The notes: generated by a model not told the origin, from the letters alone. A stretch of 64,000 nucleotides of DNA from Trifolium pratense (GCF_020283565.1 NC_060061.1:24341362-24405361), one strand, 5' to 3'; shown: positions 35,912-49,534, counted from the stretch's first letter. A program made the numbers and translations.

Positions 35912-37238
35912 CGTTGTTTTGAGCTGGAGCTCCGTTTGCTGTGTGCTACTGTTACACCGACTGATTCAGAACAAACATAGACGCCGCAATATGCTACTTT
36001 TTGGATCGGGTTGTCGGGTCTATTACCCCGGGCCGGGCTATGCTGGATTTCAGCAAACCTTTCCTAACAGTATTTGTTTTTCGCTGTTGGAGAACTTATG
36101 GACAAATAAATTTATATTCTCCCAAATCCATAAAGTTTCGGTTTTTTTAAATTCATCCTAATTTTGAGCAGGGATAAAAAGTATAACCTTAAACTCATAC
36201 TCAACGGGGATCAGATATGTCCAACGGGGTTCGGTAGTTTGAATTATATTTTAGTATTTTTTATTCAAAAAAGAAGTTAAATGTCCAAAGTTATTTTCTT
36301 TCAACAATATTTTTTTAAATAAATAAAAGAAATAGAGAAAAATGATTTGTTTAATAATACTCAAATTAAAAATAAAAAATAAACATATGAATGTAATTTA
36401 AGAGATTGTTTGAAAGTTTCTAATTTTTTTTTATAAACAAGAGTTTCTAATTTAAAATAGATAAAATCTAATTTTAATATAAGTGGGGCGGATTCGAGGA
36501 CAGGTTCAGATGGGTATCAATGTCCCCCTTACTCGTCTCAACCCCATCTTTTTAAATCAAGGAAAATTCATTCAACTCGGGTTTCCCCTGTCAAAGCGGG
36601 TAGAGTTTGAGCGGGTATCTGCGTGTATGAGTTTTATTGTCGTGCCTAGTCGTTAAGTATAAAAAAAATGATTATTTGCTTACATTATAGTAATTATTAT
36701 TATTATATTCGGTTATGAGAATAAATTGAAAAAAGAGATAAGAAATGGGATACATTTTTTTTTTGGATAAACAGAAATATTGATTTGTTGATCGATAGAA
36801 GAGAAAGGAGAAAAATCTAAGAGGGATGTATTGAATTCAGATTTCACAAGTCTATTTTAGCAAAAATAAATATTGAATATTTTAAAAGACTTTGTGAGAT
36901 TATATTGATTTTATGAGATTTTAGAAGATTTTTTTGAAATACTTTTTACAATCAAGATGTTTTTTTTTAGATAAGTTACAATTAAGATTTTTAACACAAA
37001 CTAAAGATTAACTTATAAAATAAGAGAAGAGAGAAAACAAATGTTAAAAGAAGAAAGTTTATCACAAAAAAAAAAATTGTTTGTAATTATAAAAATCACT
37101 TTTATAAGTTGTATCAAAAAGTGATTTTTATAAGTTTGTAATTTTCTTTGAATATTTATCCAAAATTATTGTTTAACTATAGTTTAATGTTACTCAACTT
37201 TTTTCATATACCTTATATTATTGAATTTATCATATCTT

Positions 37239-37580
37239 AGACCACCTCCATTGGTGGTTCTTATTTTTTTTAAGTACTAGTACCTAATAGGTACTCCCAT
37301 TGGAGCAAAATCAAAATAGTACCTAATAGGTACTAGTTCTAAAATAAGACTTGGTACCTATATCATTTTTTGTGGGACTCATTTATAATGATATAGAGTT
37401 ATTGGTTAGATGTGTTATTGGTGAGACCTATTTAAAACTTTTTAAGAATTGTTGGGTTGAAGAGATTAAGTACTTATTTGGTACTACTATTAAAAAATTA
37501 TAAATGAGTGATGTGTACACGTGGAGTCCAATTAAGTACCAAAAAATATGGAGCTCCATTGTGGATGCTCTTATTTAATC
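37239..37580. mobile_element. MITE-like element, about 340 bp
   Basis: The left end AGACCACCTCCATTGGTGG and the complement of the right end, AGAGCATCCACAATGGAGC, are imperfect inverted repeats. The interior has short palindromes such as GTACCTAATAGGTAC. A shortened relative lies in AlaRS intron 1 at about 38671-38748. Target duplication was not resolved. Confidence 0.6.
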
Positions 37581-37718
37581 ATTATATATCTCACGGCTAA
37601 TCATACTCATAAATCGCACGGGTCGATGTTCTAGTAAATATGCAGGTTTTAGTAAAAAAAAAATTCAGGTGAGAAGAAGAGGATACCGAGTTGCACAACG
37701 TAAGCAGTAAAATACAAA

Positions 37719-37890
37719 TGATTTAATTGATATGCACTGACGGTGTAAAATAATTTTACACCGTCAACCAATACCAACCATATTTTCCGCCACATCACCC
37801 CACTTTCTTGATCTGACATGGTAAAATAATGGTTTTTTATTGGACGATTGTGTAAAACTATTTTACGCCATTGGTGCATATCAATTAAAC
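37719..37890. mobile_element. Mutator-like MITE next to the AlaRS start, 172 bp
   Basis: The terminal repeats are long but imperfect: TTTAATTGATATGCAC is shared, followed by similar GTGTAAAATA-TTTTACAC hairpin sequence at each end. The 11-base direct repeat TAAAATACAAA flanks the element at 37708-37718 and 37891-37901, a size typical of Mutator-like elements. Confidence 0.82.
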
Positions 37891-37951
37891 TAAAATACAA
37901 AACAATCAGGATTTAAGAAAGAAAAAAAAGAATAGATATGAGTGTGAGTGA

Positions 37952-40900
37952 ATGAAAAGAGGTTTCAGCTTATTCATTCCTCTCTGCAACTCAAACTCTC
38001 CATTAGCGCCGCCACGCTCACTCTCCTGCGGCGTTTCCTTCTTCTCATCTAGATCTCATCTCTCCACCTCCTCCGCCGCCATGTCAGCACCTGACACACA
38101 ACAAGATATTCACTGGCCTGCCAAGCGCGTCAGAGATACCTTCGTCAAGTTCTTCGAAGATAAGAATCATGTCTATTGGAAGTCTAGCCCCGTCGTCCCC
38201 TTCAACGACCCTACTCTCCTCTTTGCTAACGCCGGTACTCTCTCTCATTCTGTTATTACTGTTAATTCAATCTTAACAGAATTCACCGAATCAGTTAGAT
38301 TTTGCAGAGTCTTAGAATTGAAATTGAAGTGGAAGTATTTTTATGTTGATTTTGTAGAATCTCAAATTTAAATTCGCTATTTTATTGTTTTTTGATTGAG
38401 TTGTGCAGTTTAATTTTTGGCGTATTCAAACTTTTGCTAGCAGACTAATGTTTTTGTTAATTTTAAATTTTCTCACTTTTTTAGGGTTTTAAGTGTTTTT
38501 AAGTTGAAGTTTTTAAATAGAGCTAAGATTTTGTTTGGATAAATAATTTAATTAAGTGCTTTAAAACAAAGCGTTTATATAAGTGTTCATGAATATGCTA
38601 TTTCTATAACAAAAGATAAATAAAGTCAAACTGTTATTGTAGAGATTATGAAAAATAAGCTGAAAATAGCTTAGACCATCTCCATTGGTGTAGTACCTAT
38701 TAGGTACTCATGGTACTTATTAGGTACTACCATTGGAGCACATATCGTAAGTGGATTCTATTAGTTGTTCCAAATATGTAGGAAAGCTCAAACATTGATG
38801 GATTGGTAAATATAGTAATCTTGTTAGACACATATTTTACATTGGTAATATTATATATATGTGCAGGGATGAACCAGTACAAGCCAATTTTTTTGGGGAC
38901 TGCTGATCCTAACACTGCCTTGAGCAAACTCTCTCGTGCTTGCAATACCCAGAAGTGCATTCGAGCAGGTGGCAAGCACAATGATCTTGACGACGTGGGG
39001 AAAGACACTTACCATCACACGTTCTTTGAGATGTTGGGAAATTGGTCGTTTGGGGATTACTTTAAAGAAGAAGCCATTACCTGGGCATGGGAACTTCTAA
39101 CTAAAGTATGCTTTATACATTGGCGTTTTGTATCTTGGTTTCTTGAATTACGTGTCATATGTTTTTTGTTAATAAATGCGTATAGTTTGGTAAGATCACT
39201 ATGGGAGGTGTTTTGTGCTTTGGAATGATATCTAAACTCTAAAAGCTAGCTACCAAGGAAATTACCTGGGCATGGGAACTTCTAACTAAAGTATGCTTTA
39301 TACATTGGCGTTTTGCATCTTGGTTTCTTGAATTACGTGTCATATGTTTTTTGTTAATAAATGCGTATAGTTTGGTAAGATCACTATGGGAGGTGTTTTG
39401 TGCTTTGGAATGATATCTAAACTCTAAAAGCTAGCTAACAAGGAAATTACCGAAACCACCCATTTTTGGCTATATGCCCATATTGCTTGTTTCTTCTATA
39501 CTAATTAGGTTTTTGTGCTGTTTAAATTGCATTTGTAGTGTTCAAACCTCGTTAAGAACAACACTTTTCAATTAGAAATTGCACCATCACTCACTGTAGC
39601 TAACCACCACTTCCATTCCATCAATTACACCATGGCTACCACTACTGCACTGTTTCAGTTTGAAGAAGAATGTCATTTATGAATTAATAGACTTTAGTTA
39701 TCAGTCTTGTTGGTACTGCCAATCCCAATCCAATGTGGCCTTCGGTTTCTAAATGTGGATAAATTAATAGTCTCATCCAGAGAAAAAGTTGATTAGAATT
39801 TGAATAAGCTAGATAAGTTATTATGTTTTTAGGTGTTTATCTTGCTTGCAATTTCTTCAAATGCAGAAGTTGATAGTTATTTAGTTCCTCAATAGATATA
39901 TTGCATGACTAATATATCTTTTGTGTTTTACATTATCTACTTCTTTATTGTATTGTAGGTTTATAAATTACCATCAGATCGCATTTATGCTACATATTTT
40001 GGTGGTGATGAGAAAGTTGGTCTTTCCCCTGATATTGAGGCTAGAGATATATGGTTAAAGTTTTTGCCTCCTGGACGCGTGCTTCCTTTTGGCTGTAAAG
40101 TAGGTTTTCACTAAGTTTTCTCTTAAATATGTAGAATTGAATATTTTCATAAGACATGCAAAATATATTTTTATCATATTAAGCATCATATTTAATAATC
40201 TGATTCATTTATGTAATACTGTCTGCCGTCTGGGTTTTAATTTTTATGGAAAAATGTTACATTTTATATTGATATTAGGTAGTATTTGACTTTACTTTTT
40301 TGGGTCTTGTCTTCTTAAAAGGAGAATCTGGGGAAAAGTTTTTCCTAATTTTTTGGTAAGAAAAACTATAAAAGTTACCTTCGTTCTTAATGGGCGTTGC
40401 AATTACCTCACAAGGAAATAATTTAATATGTTTTATATGTGTACTTCTGTTATTCTATGCTCGTGACGAATATATGAACTATCATAACAAATTAACAATG
40501 TGACTGCTGGTAGTTATCAATGATTAACAAATGACATTACATTACTTTAATTTATAAGCTTTTTAAGCTGCTCATATGCCGGGTACTGGGATAATTTCTC
40601 TTCTTTTCTGAAAAAATCAATTGAAAGAGTCATGCAAAACCTATTTAACATTATATTGTAAATTGTTTCTGGACTCAATTTGCGTATCTAATTAGGTGTT
40701 TGTCATTGGATAGGACAATTTCTGGGAGATGGGTGACACTGGTCCTTGCGGACCTTGCACCGAAATTCATTTTGACAGAGTTGGTAACCGAGATGCTGCA
40801 TCTTTAGTCAATAATGACGATCCTACCTGTATTGAGATTTGGAATCTCGTCTTTATTCAGGTATTTTAATTTTAATGATATATAGTGTTACTACCATTTC

Positions 40901-43900
40901 TCACCCATAATTTAGGTATTTTATATGTTTCTGTTAATCACATCTACTTTATAAGTTAGTATAAGAATCAGCATGCAAACTTTTGCTATCTCCATGAAGT
41001 CTATATCTGATATCTTTCTGTTTGTCTCACCACAGTTCAATAGGGAGGCTGACGCCTCTCTTAAATCCCTGCCTGCAAAGCATGTTGACACTGGAATGGG
41101 TTTTGAACGATTGACCTCTATTCTACAAAACAAGATGAGCAATTATGACACCGATGTCTTCATGCCCATCTTTGATGCTATTCAGCTGGTATGATGGTTG
41201 TTAAAAAAGGAATTAAAATTCATCATATTTTCACATATATTTTTTAAACCAGAATCATGCCTTGAATTGTGCGATATTTGAATTTAAAATGTGATTCTTG
41301 TAATATTTTGTTGCTTATCACCCTTTATAAGGTAGCGTTCACACACATGGGAGACAGGGGAGAGAGTATTTCGTTAGTAGGTGTAAAACTTAGAGAAAGT
41401 GCATAACTGATTCTCTAACAAACTCTTAGATTTTCTGTTATTTCATTTCTATTTTCAATTCTGTTTTCAATACAATACAATTGGTTAAGGTCCTAGTATT
41501 TATAGAGTGACCTTGGGTGTATTAGTCCTATACAAGGTGTCTAATACACCAGCAGCTAGACTTATCTTATCCTAATAGGATTAGTTAATCCTTGTAGTAT
41601 ATCTAATACAGGATTACATGATATACACTTACAGTAGGCCTCCTAATTTGGCACTTATGTTTCAGGACATGCCGATTATAAATGGCCCAGTCCGACCTAG
41701 TATAATATTATGTAATATATTTAGTGTGTAGAGTAAATAGAAGGGACAGAACTGACAGGGGGCATTTATTTTGGTTATGGTTGTTTGGGAGAGAGTCGAG
41801 AGACTAGGCTCTCTAACATCCTAACAGTTTCGAGTAGTTGTAACTTCCTGTTGTAATCCCTTTTGTATGCAATCTAAAACATGTCGTGTTCATAATCCGA
41901 ATTATTCTATGAACCTTTTTAACATAGCGTGCATGTTTTATGAATTCTTTTACATTTAGCATATTGATTTTATACCTGTAACTGTAAACTGATTGGCGAA
42001 CGATGATTAAATTGTATGTAATTTTGTTTTCCTGTAACTCATTTACAGGCAACTGGTGCTCGGCCATATACTGGAAAAGTCGGACCAGAGGATGCAGATA
42101 AAGTTGACATGGCATACAGGGTTGTTGCAGATCACATAAGGACTCTGTCATTTGCAATTGCTGATGGATCTCGACCTGGTAGGATACTGTAGACTTGGTA
42201 TCTTCATTGACACACTTTCCCTATGAGATTCACAAATTCAATTTCCAACTCTCTAGTTTCATCAAGTTAGCTTCCTTTTGCCCTCATCATGTCTTGAGGA
42301 AGGCATCTTCTTCACAGAGGGTTGTAGCCTCTTTGGAGATGCACAAAGAAGATAACTTTTTTTCCATCTATTAAGGATTTTGAATTATATACAATTTTTT
42401 GTGATGCAAGCTGTATAACAGTTTATCTCAGTGAACACCATGTACTCTCGCTCTCTTTAAAATTTAGGATATCCGTCATTTATGATATTTTGAATTTTGA
42501 TGATAGAGATAAATGCTTACCTTAATTTTGTCATGCTTTCATATTTTGAAGGTAACGAAGGTCGTGAATATGTTCTGAGGCGTATACTCCGTCGAGCTGT
42601 TCGATATGGACGTGAAGTGCTAAAAGCTGAAGAGGGTTTTTTCAATGGGTATGTACAATGGTTAACTTTTTCAATTTTTTGTCAGAACCCAGATCTAAAG
42701 CTTTCTTACCACATCCCACACCTTAGTGCCATTTGAATATCTAATATTCTTATTTATCTATCAAGTCAACTTTGATGCACTTGTTTATAAAGAAAAAAAT
42801 ATTACCAGTAATCTGATTAGTGATTCCAGGCATAAATTTTGTTAACATATATTCTGTTTTTGATGTGTTTCTGTCGTCAATCTTGATGAATTCAGGCTTG
42901 TAAATGTTGTGGCAAATCTACTGGGTGATGTTTTCCCTGAGCTAAAACAACAGGAAGTGCACATTAGGAATGTGATTAAAGAGGAGGAGGAAAGTTTTGG
43001 CAGAACCTTAGTTAAGGTGAGGATATATGTATGAAGACGTTATTATAGGTTGTCACTTTTTTGGTCTCCGTGACACAATGACAGCTATCTGAGTTACTAT
43101 TTTTTTTTTGTAAACTTGATTTTTTTTTTATTGCTTAGTTGTTTGTTTTTGTTATATTTCTCTCATGAAATGCCTATGAATAAAGTAAAACTTGTTTTTA
43201 TTTCTCCAGGGCATTGCAAAATTTAATACAGCTGTTCAACATGTTCAGGGAAACATACTGAGCGGGGAGGCAAGTTGAATAATTTATTCATAGATACTTA
43301 ATTTGCTTGGTTTCATCAATATTATTACTTAGTTACTTATTTTTTAATTATGTTAAAATGCAAAATTTGTGAAATTTCTGCTATTTTGTTGCTGGAAAGT
43401 CATGGTGGAATGCTTTTCATTTCTAGAATTTAAAAATTTAAATACGGCATTTAGTATAGCAGTCACTAGAAGTTGATGATTTGATGTTTAAAACTTTTCC
43501 GTCTCACTAGGTCAGTGTGAACAAGTACATTTTTTTCAACAGGACTTCCTTATAATAAAAAGGATAAGCTAATAAGTACACCATTTTGCAAATAATGATG
43601 ATATTTTTGGAGAGTGTCTTTTCTTATTCCAGGGTTTAATGATATTTTAAGTTTTCAATATTATTGGTCCTCCCGAAGATTGTGAACTTGATTTTTTTTT
43701 TTTGTATTCATTTTTTATTTTTATTTTCAGTTTTTGTTTCCGAAATATCTTTTACTTAATTTCAGTGTCCCAATTTCAAAGTTGATGTTTTATCCAATAC
43801 TATTGGTTGCAAATAATTTAATTGATATATTGTTTTCCGTTGAGCTATTTCTTACACAGTTGTTTCTTGATTATAGGTAGCGTTTGAGTTGTGGGATACA

Positions 43901-46900
43901 TTTGGGTTCCCATTAGATCTCACACAGGTAGGCTTATTGCTTCACAATAGTGAGCTGTATGAAATTGTTCTTCTATTATGCTTTTTTGTTTTTGTATTTC
44001 CTAACATTTCTATTTATCAGCTTATGGCTGAAGAGAATAAATTACAAGTTGATGTCGAAGGTTTTAATAGTGCTATGGAAGCTGCAAGACAAAGATCAAG
44101 AACTGCTCAAAATAAGGTATCTTGTTTGCTTCAGGGTCTCTTTATGGGCCAAAAATCCTTCTGAGTTTTTAATGCACCCAAGAAAATTAAAGGATAAATA
44201 AAAACCATTGAACATTTTAATATTGATTTTGTCTTTTTCTTATCCCTTTCTCAACTTTCTTTTGTTTCTGTCAGCAAGCTGGCGGTGCTATTGTCATGGA
44301 TGCTGATGCTACATCAGCGTTGCAAAAAAGAAGCATTGCTCCAACAGATGATAGTTTCAAATTTGTTTGGTTCAAGGTATGAGTTTTTTGTTGGTATTTT
44401 TTCATTAAGAAAATTTAATAGTTGAAGATAATAAGGGTATAATAACAGTTGTTATTATTATTTTTAAACACAATAAATTGCGAGAGGATTGAAGTATTGC
44501 AAAGGATGACAAAAGTGCCCTAATTCACAAAATGATGTTTAAATAGGACACATGTATCTTCTTTTATGGTGCTTATATACAAGCACTTCACTTCAACCAA
44601 TTACACATAAGTAAATTTGTAGTACGTTTTTGTGAAGTTTTATTATGCCACTTGTTCTTGCAAAATTCTCTACTTTATTGGGCTTAAAAGATAAATCACC
44701 CAATTTGCCGAATGTATTAGTATTCCCAAATCCTAACACCTTCCTAAAGGCAGTCACTTTTGATCTTCTCTATATTATTAGCTGCTATATCTTTTTTGAA
44801 ACGGCCAAAGTTAGTAATTAGTTATTTGATCAATTATCTTTTATTATATGTATTAGCTTAATTTTATCAGTTAATCAGCTGTATTAGACTTTGGATTCTC
44901 AGTTATCTAACTCAATTTTCTTTCAGAATCAGTTACTACGTTTTCCATTGATTTCTATTTTTTCACCATTTCTTGTCTTAGGACCATGAGAGTGTGGTAA
45001 AAGCCATATATACTGGTTCTCAGTTTGTCGATTCTGTTAATGCTGATGGTGATGTTGGGGTAATTCTGGAATCTACAAGCTTCTATGCTGAGCAAGGTGG
45101 TCAGGTATTCAACACCGTTAATATTTCATATATGTTCTTTTGCATGTTAAATTTATTTTTTTTAATTTAATTGATGGCTAAGGTTAGTAATTTATTTAAA
45201 ATTATAAAACTCACATGTCCAGAAAATGCAATCAAGTTGCTAGAAAGTTGGTGATATGTTTTTCATTTTCTTTTGCATAGATTTTCGATACTGGGTCACT
45301 TGATTTCCAACATGCGTCATTTCAAATTCATAATGTTCAAGTTTTCGGAGGTTTCGTGCTTCACATTGGTAATGGGACAGGTATCTCTGTTGGCGACAAA
45401 GTAGTATGCAAGGTAAATTTGTTTACTTCTATGAATTTCTTCATGACTCCAAATGATCCTTTGATTATTTATTGCCTCCTCCCCTTTTATATAAAATATC
45501 TCTTTTCCTAGTTATCTACTTATCTTTCATTACTTTTTGATGCTTTGTTTTGGTTGTTTGTTAATAACTTTTGCAGGTTGATTATGGAAGACGCTCCCTT
45601 ATAGCCCCTAACCATACATGCACACATATGTTAAATTTTGCTCTTAGGGTATGTTGAATATGCTATTGAATTAAGCCTTACTAATTCCATTCACTGATCC
45701 ACATGTTGATTGTTGTGATTTCATATGATGAATGCAGGAAGAACTTGGCGATCATGTAGACCAGAAAGGATCTATTGTTCTTCCTGAAAAATTGAGATTT
45801 GATTTTTCTCACGGCAAGCCTATTGGTGCTGATTCTTTGAGGAAAATTGAGTCTACCGTTAATCAGCAAATTGGAGCTGAATTGGATGTAAATGCGAAGG
45901 AGGTAACTCTCGCCGATGCAAAGGGTATTATTGGTCTTCGAGCTGTTTTTGGAGAAGTAAGCTCTGTAATTTCTTTGTACACTTTTTTGTCTCATCTAGA
46001 GGATCGCATTCTTAAATATTATGCTTTAATGTAGGTATATCCTGATCCAGTTAGAGTTGTGTCAGTTGGACCTAAAGTTGAAGATCTCCTTGCTGATCCT
46101 AAGAACGAAAAATGGTTATCTGTTTCATCTGAGTTGTGTGGCGGTGAATATCGTAGCCAGTGTTTTCTTTGAAACTTCCTTCCTTTGTTTCTTTCTGTCT
46201 GACTTTCATTTTAACTTGACAATCCAGGTACCCATATTTCAAACACACGAGAGGCTAAAGCTTTTGTAATTTTAACCGAGGAGGGAATTGCTAAAGGAAT
46301 CCGCAGAATAACCGCTGTCACAACTGATCGTGCTTCTGATGCAATGAAATTGGCAGATGAATTTGAGCAGCAAGTAGATGAAGCAGCTAAGCTGGAAGGA
46401 AGTTTGCTGGAAGAGGTTGGTATTGGTTTCTGTTTGTCTAATTTCTAATAGTAGGCTTGTGTGTTTTCCATTCTAATTTCTAATAGCGTTCTTAATAACC
46501 GACAAATCTTAATAAGAAAGTATCCCAGTAAGCTCCCCCATTGGAGATGGACTTGGTACTCACCCTCAACATGCTTATTTTTTGCGTGGTTTCTATCTCT
46601 TTCTGTATGATTGACACCGATTTCCTTAGCAAATAGGTACATATGCTTCTATTCAATTTTATTTAATAAATTCACTTTTTATTTTCGTTTTGTCACAGAA
46701 AGTTTCATCTCTGAAAGGCAATGTGGAAACGTTATCAATTCCTGCAGCTAAGAAAGCTGAAATCAAGACCAAGATAGCCCTACTTCAGGTATTATATGTT
46801 GCATAAGTTTGCATTGAATGCTTTATACTTTTTCCGGTGTTCCACTTTTGTCTGATTTTGATTGTTGTGCCTTCATTACTATTTTGCTCATGCGTGAAAT

Positions 46901-48716
46901 CTAATGTACATTTTTAATATCATAATTCTTGTAGGATCAAGTGAGAAAAGCGCAAAAGCGTGTTGCTGAAGAAAACAAACGTAAAGCTGTAGCGATAACA
47001 GCTGAGAAGGCTGATCTAGCTGTTTCAGATGGGAAATCTTTTTGCATATCTCACGTTGATGTTGGACTGGATGTTGCAGCAGTTCGTGAGGCTGTTACAA
47101 AAGTCATTGATCAGAAGGTATTTGCTGATTCATAATTTATGAAGAATCTTGTCGGGACTTGCATTGTATTGAATGACCTTTTCTTTTGAAAGCTGAATGA
47201 CGACCTTTTTTTTCAAAGCTGAATGACTTTGTTATGTGTTGGGTTTAATGCATAATATGCTTTTGGTACGCAAATATGCTCCTTGAATTTGTCTCATATG
47301 TCCTTGGCAATTATATTTTCTGTTAATTTCAAACAGTAACTAGAAGCAATGTCTACTGATAAACAGGGGTTGTCAGTGATGGTTTTTAGCACGGATGAAT
47401 CTACAAACAAGGCTGTAGTTTGTGCTGGGGTGCCGGAGAAAGGAGATAAAGGTAAGCTGGATGTATCAGAGTGGCTGAGTAATGCTTTGGGGCCACTGAA
47501 AGGTAGATGTGGTAAAGGAAAAGGAGGTCTTGCAACGGGACAGGTTAGTATTTATCCAATGACTGTAATTTTCACTTATATTATTTCATTTAAGGTAATG
47601 CACATTTGTAAAAAAATATTAACAATATTGATTTGGATTTATAAAATAACATATATTTGATCAAAATGCCCTTATTTAGACACACGGAAAAATATAGTTT
47701 ACATAAGTAAGAAATATCAATTAATATCAATTAATGTATTGTACCGGCAGATTACCAAAAGTAAGAGCATTGTTAGAAAAAAAAAGTATTAAGTACTGCT
47801 ACTAATAGCATTCAGACTTTGAATTCTTTGTCTTACATTTTTTTTGCTGTCCAATAATTTGTGCTAATCAAAGCATCACAAATTTGAGAATTAATGGTTG
47901 GGGGATTTAATTTAGGTTCATATCATTATTTTTTAATGAATTGATTCTTTAAATAGGTACTTGAGCAACTTTTTTTTTATATATAATCTATCGGATATAG
48001 GAGAATCCTCCAGATCCACCATGATTGTGTTTAATATTTTCATGGACTGTATGGCTGCATCATATTAATTTATTGCATTTTAAACTTTATTTTTTTTAAT
48101 AACTACTGTATGAACCTCACAATGGAGGACGGTAGGAGTAGTTTGATAGCTTACAATGTAGGTTCAGAAGCGTTGAATTGAATCTGGTTTTGTGCATTAT
48201 CTACCATTAATTTGGTTTGGTTTTAAGATTTTGAATTAATATAATGTAATATCAGTTATAGTTTTGTCAAGCTTCTTATCTCTTTACTTGAATTTTTATA
48301 CTGAAAAAGAGAAATAGCGAGAAAGAATAAGGAAACTTCGTATTGAGTATTTGACAATCACTTAAATTTTCAGTCAACTACTTTATGTAGTCTTATAGAT
48401 ATTGCTTAGCTAAACTACTTTGAAATGCTTTTGCCCAAAAGCCTTCGTAGATAGCTAGATTTTTGTCATTTTGAATTTCTTATGGCATCAACCATAAACA
48501 TTTCAGAAATATTTCTATCATAAAATTATTATGTAATATGTTGGTTATTTATGAAGAAATTGTTTATCAATTTTGTCTGTCTAGCAGTGTTTGGTAACTT
48601 TTGTTGATATCATATTGATTTGTGTATGCACAACTCCTTTTCAGGGTACAGATGCATCACACGTAAATGAGGCTATGGATCTTGCAGTGAAATTTGCATC
48701 GGTGAAATTGACTTGA
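37952..48716 (+). CDS. ALATS: Alanyl-tRNA synthetase, probably dual targeted
   Basis: It charges tRNA-Ala. Twenty-two exons keep phase: 37952-38234, 38867-39105, 39959-40099, 40714-40860, 41036-41188, 42049-42178, 42552-42648, 42896-43016, 43210-43269, 43877-43927, 44021-44116, 44275-44376, 44982-45104, 45281-45412, 45577-45648, 45738-45956, 46035-46143, 46228-46415, 46699-46788, 46935-47117, 47367-47543 and 48645-48716. They give 994 aa. The catalytic core has [13 protein letters not shown], the motif-2 region [19 protein letters not shown] and motif-3 DTGMGFERL. The editing domain has the metal site HTCTH and CGGTH. The C-terminal domain has [16 protein letters not shown]. Residues 1-43 look like an organelle presequence. 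A second in-frame ATG at 38081 (GCCGCCATGTCAG) would start a 951-aa cytosolic form. Intron 9 uses a GC donor. Confidence 0.95.
38671..38748. mobile_element. Shortened MITE copy in AlaRS intron 1
   Basis: GACCATCTCCATTGGTGTAG, GTACCTATTAGGTAC and CCATTGGAGCAC match the ends and palindromes of the element at 37239-37580, compressed to about 78 bases. Confidence 0.55.
39076..39445 (+). repeat. Tandem duplication (2 x 185 bp) across the AlaRS exon 2 donor
   Basis: Copy 1 is 39076-39260 and copy 2 is 39261-39445, differing at about two positions. Each begins with the last 30 bases of exon 2 (ATTACCTGGGCATGGG...ACTAAA) and includes the donor GTATGC and about 155 bases of intron. The next bases, ATTACC, start a third, broken unit. 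Copy 2 therefore holds an extra exon end and donor inside intron 2. Confidence 0.95.
41330..41830. other. Repeat-like segment in AlaRS intron 5
   Basis: About 500 bases with a composition unlike the flanking intron. They include AATACAATACAATTGGTTAAGG and TAGTATTTATAGAGTGACCTTGG, which read like LTR leader sequence on the minus strand (TATA-like ATAAATAC). The borders and class could not be fixed. Confidence 0.3.
43270..43876 (+). other. GC-AG intron of AlaRS (intron 9)
   Basis: Exon 9 ends GGGGAG and the intron starts GCAAGT, a strong non-canonical GC donor otherwise complementary to U1. The acceptor is TTATAG before GTAGCG. A GT donor keeping the frame is not available at this point. Confidence 0.85.
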
Positions 48717-49534
48717 TTCAATGCAGTATATTCTTGTGGTGAAAGTGTGATCCTGTGGCCATATTCCGTATAAATCATTCAGAAGGGAAGAACACTTAGA
48801 AGTAATCTGTTCATCTGGATGAATTTTTAGGGCTAATACTTTACAAAGTGTGCTTTGGTGGCAAATAATTTTTGTCTGTCTATAAAAAGATCACAAATTT
48901 GTTCCGTGTAATAACAATTGCAATGAAGCAAAAGATAATGCAGATATTCTGATTGTAATTTCATCTATTGATTCATGGAGGACACTTTGAAGTGATTTAT
49001 TTATCAATCTGGATGAGTCCAATAGAATTCTAATCTTTAATGCCTGAATAGTTTTGAGTTGATACAAGAGTGTGCCTTGATGACGAGGAATTTATCATTT
49101 GCTATGAAAATATCATAAGTGCTTATGAGATTGTAAAGATAGAAGATATTCCATGTTTCCAGCTCATTGTAAACCAAGAAAAAAAGGACGATTTTGTGAT
49201 TTTTTCGACAGATTGTGTTTTCTACACTACGCTACATAGAGAATTATCTATTTCTTTTTTATGAAACCAATTTCTCTTTTTTTGATGTTTATGGTCCTTG
49301 AAATGTCTAGCACAAAATGCATGTAAGTTTTGTCCTTCCTCTATTTTTTTAGAGACAAATGTTTTGGATTCTCTCTTTTGTGATAACTACGAAAGTTCTC
49401 TTGTACTCATATTTCAAATTTAAATGTTAGTTTCATGGGCAATCGCAATCTTATAATGTTGTAGAAAATTAATGCTTCTTCCCAATTCTAAGAGGGTAAA
49501 TAATTTAATATTTAATATTTATAAGGTTTATAAA
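48717..49534. other. AlaRS 3' UTR and flank
   Basis: AT-rich, with presumed AlaRS 3' UTR. A weak internal repeat is visible: GAACACTTAGAAGTAATCTGTTCATCTGGATGAAT (about 48789) recurs as a related stretch at about 48979. No gene is supported. Confidence 0.45.

Larger units (their letters stand above)
35912..37951. other. Divergent spacer between the AlgH-fusion gene and AlaRS
   Basis: A 2-kb region holding the promoters of two divergently transcribed genes. It contains a MITE-like element at about 37239-37580 and a Mutator-like MITE at 37719-37890, only 61 bases from the AlaRS start codon. The rest is AT-rich with no supported gene. Confidence 0.6.

Noticed and set aside
35781..36161. Plus-strand ORF of 126 codons across the first exon of the thioredoxin/AlgH gene
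   Set aside because: It is antisense to a signal-peptide exon with trinucleotide repeats. No splice or family support exists.
47349..47366. ATG at 47349 as the start of a separate small gene
   Set aside because: The sequence from 47367 is AlaRS exon 21 in phase. The ATG lies in the preceding intron.
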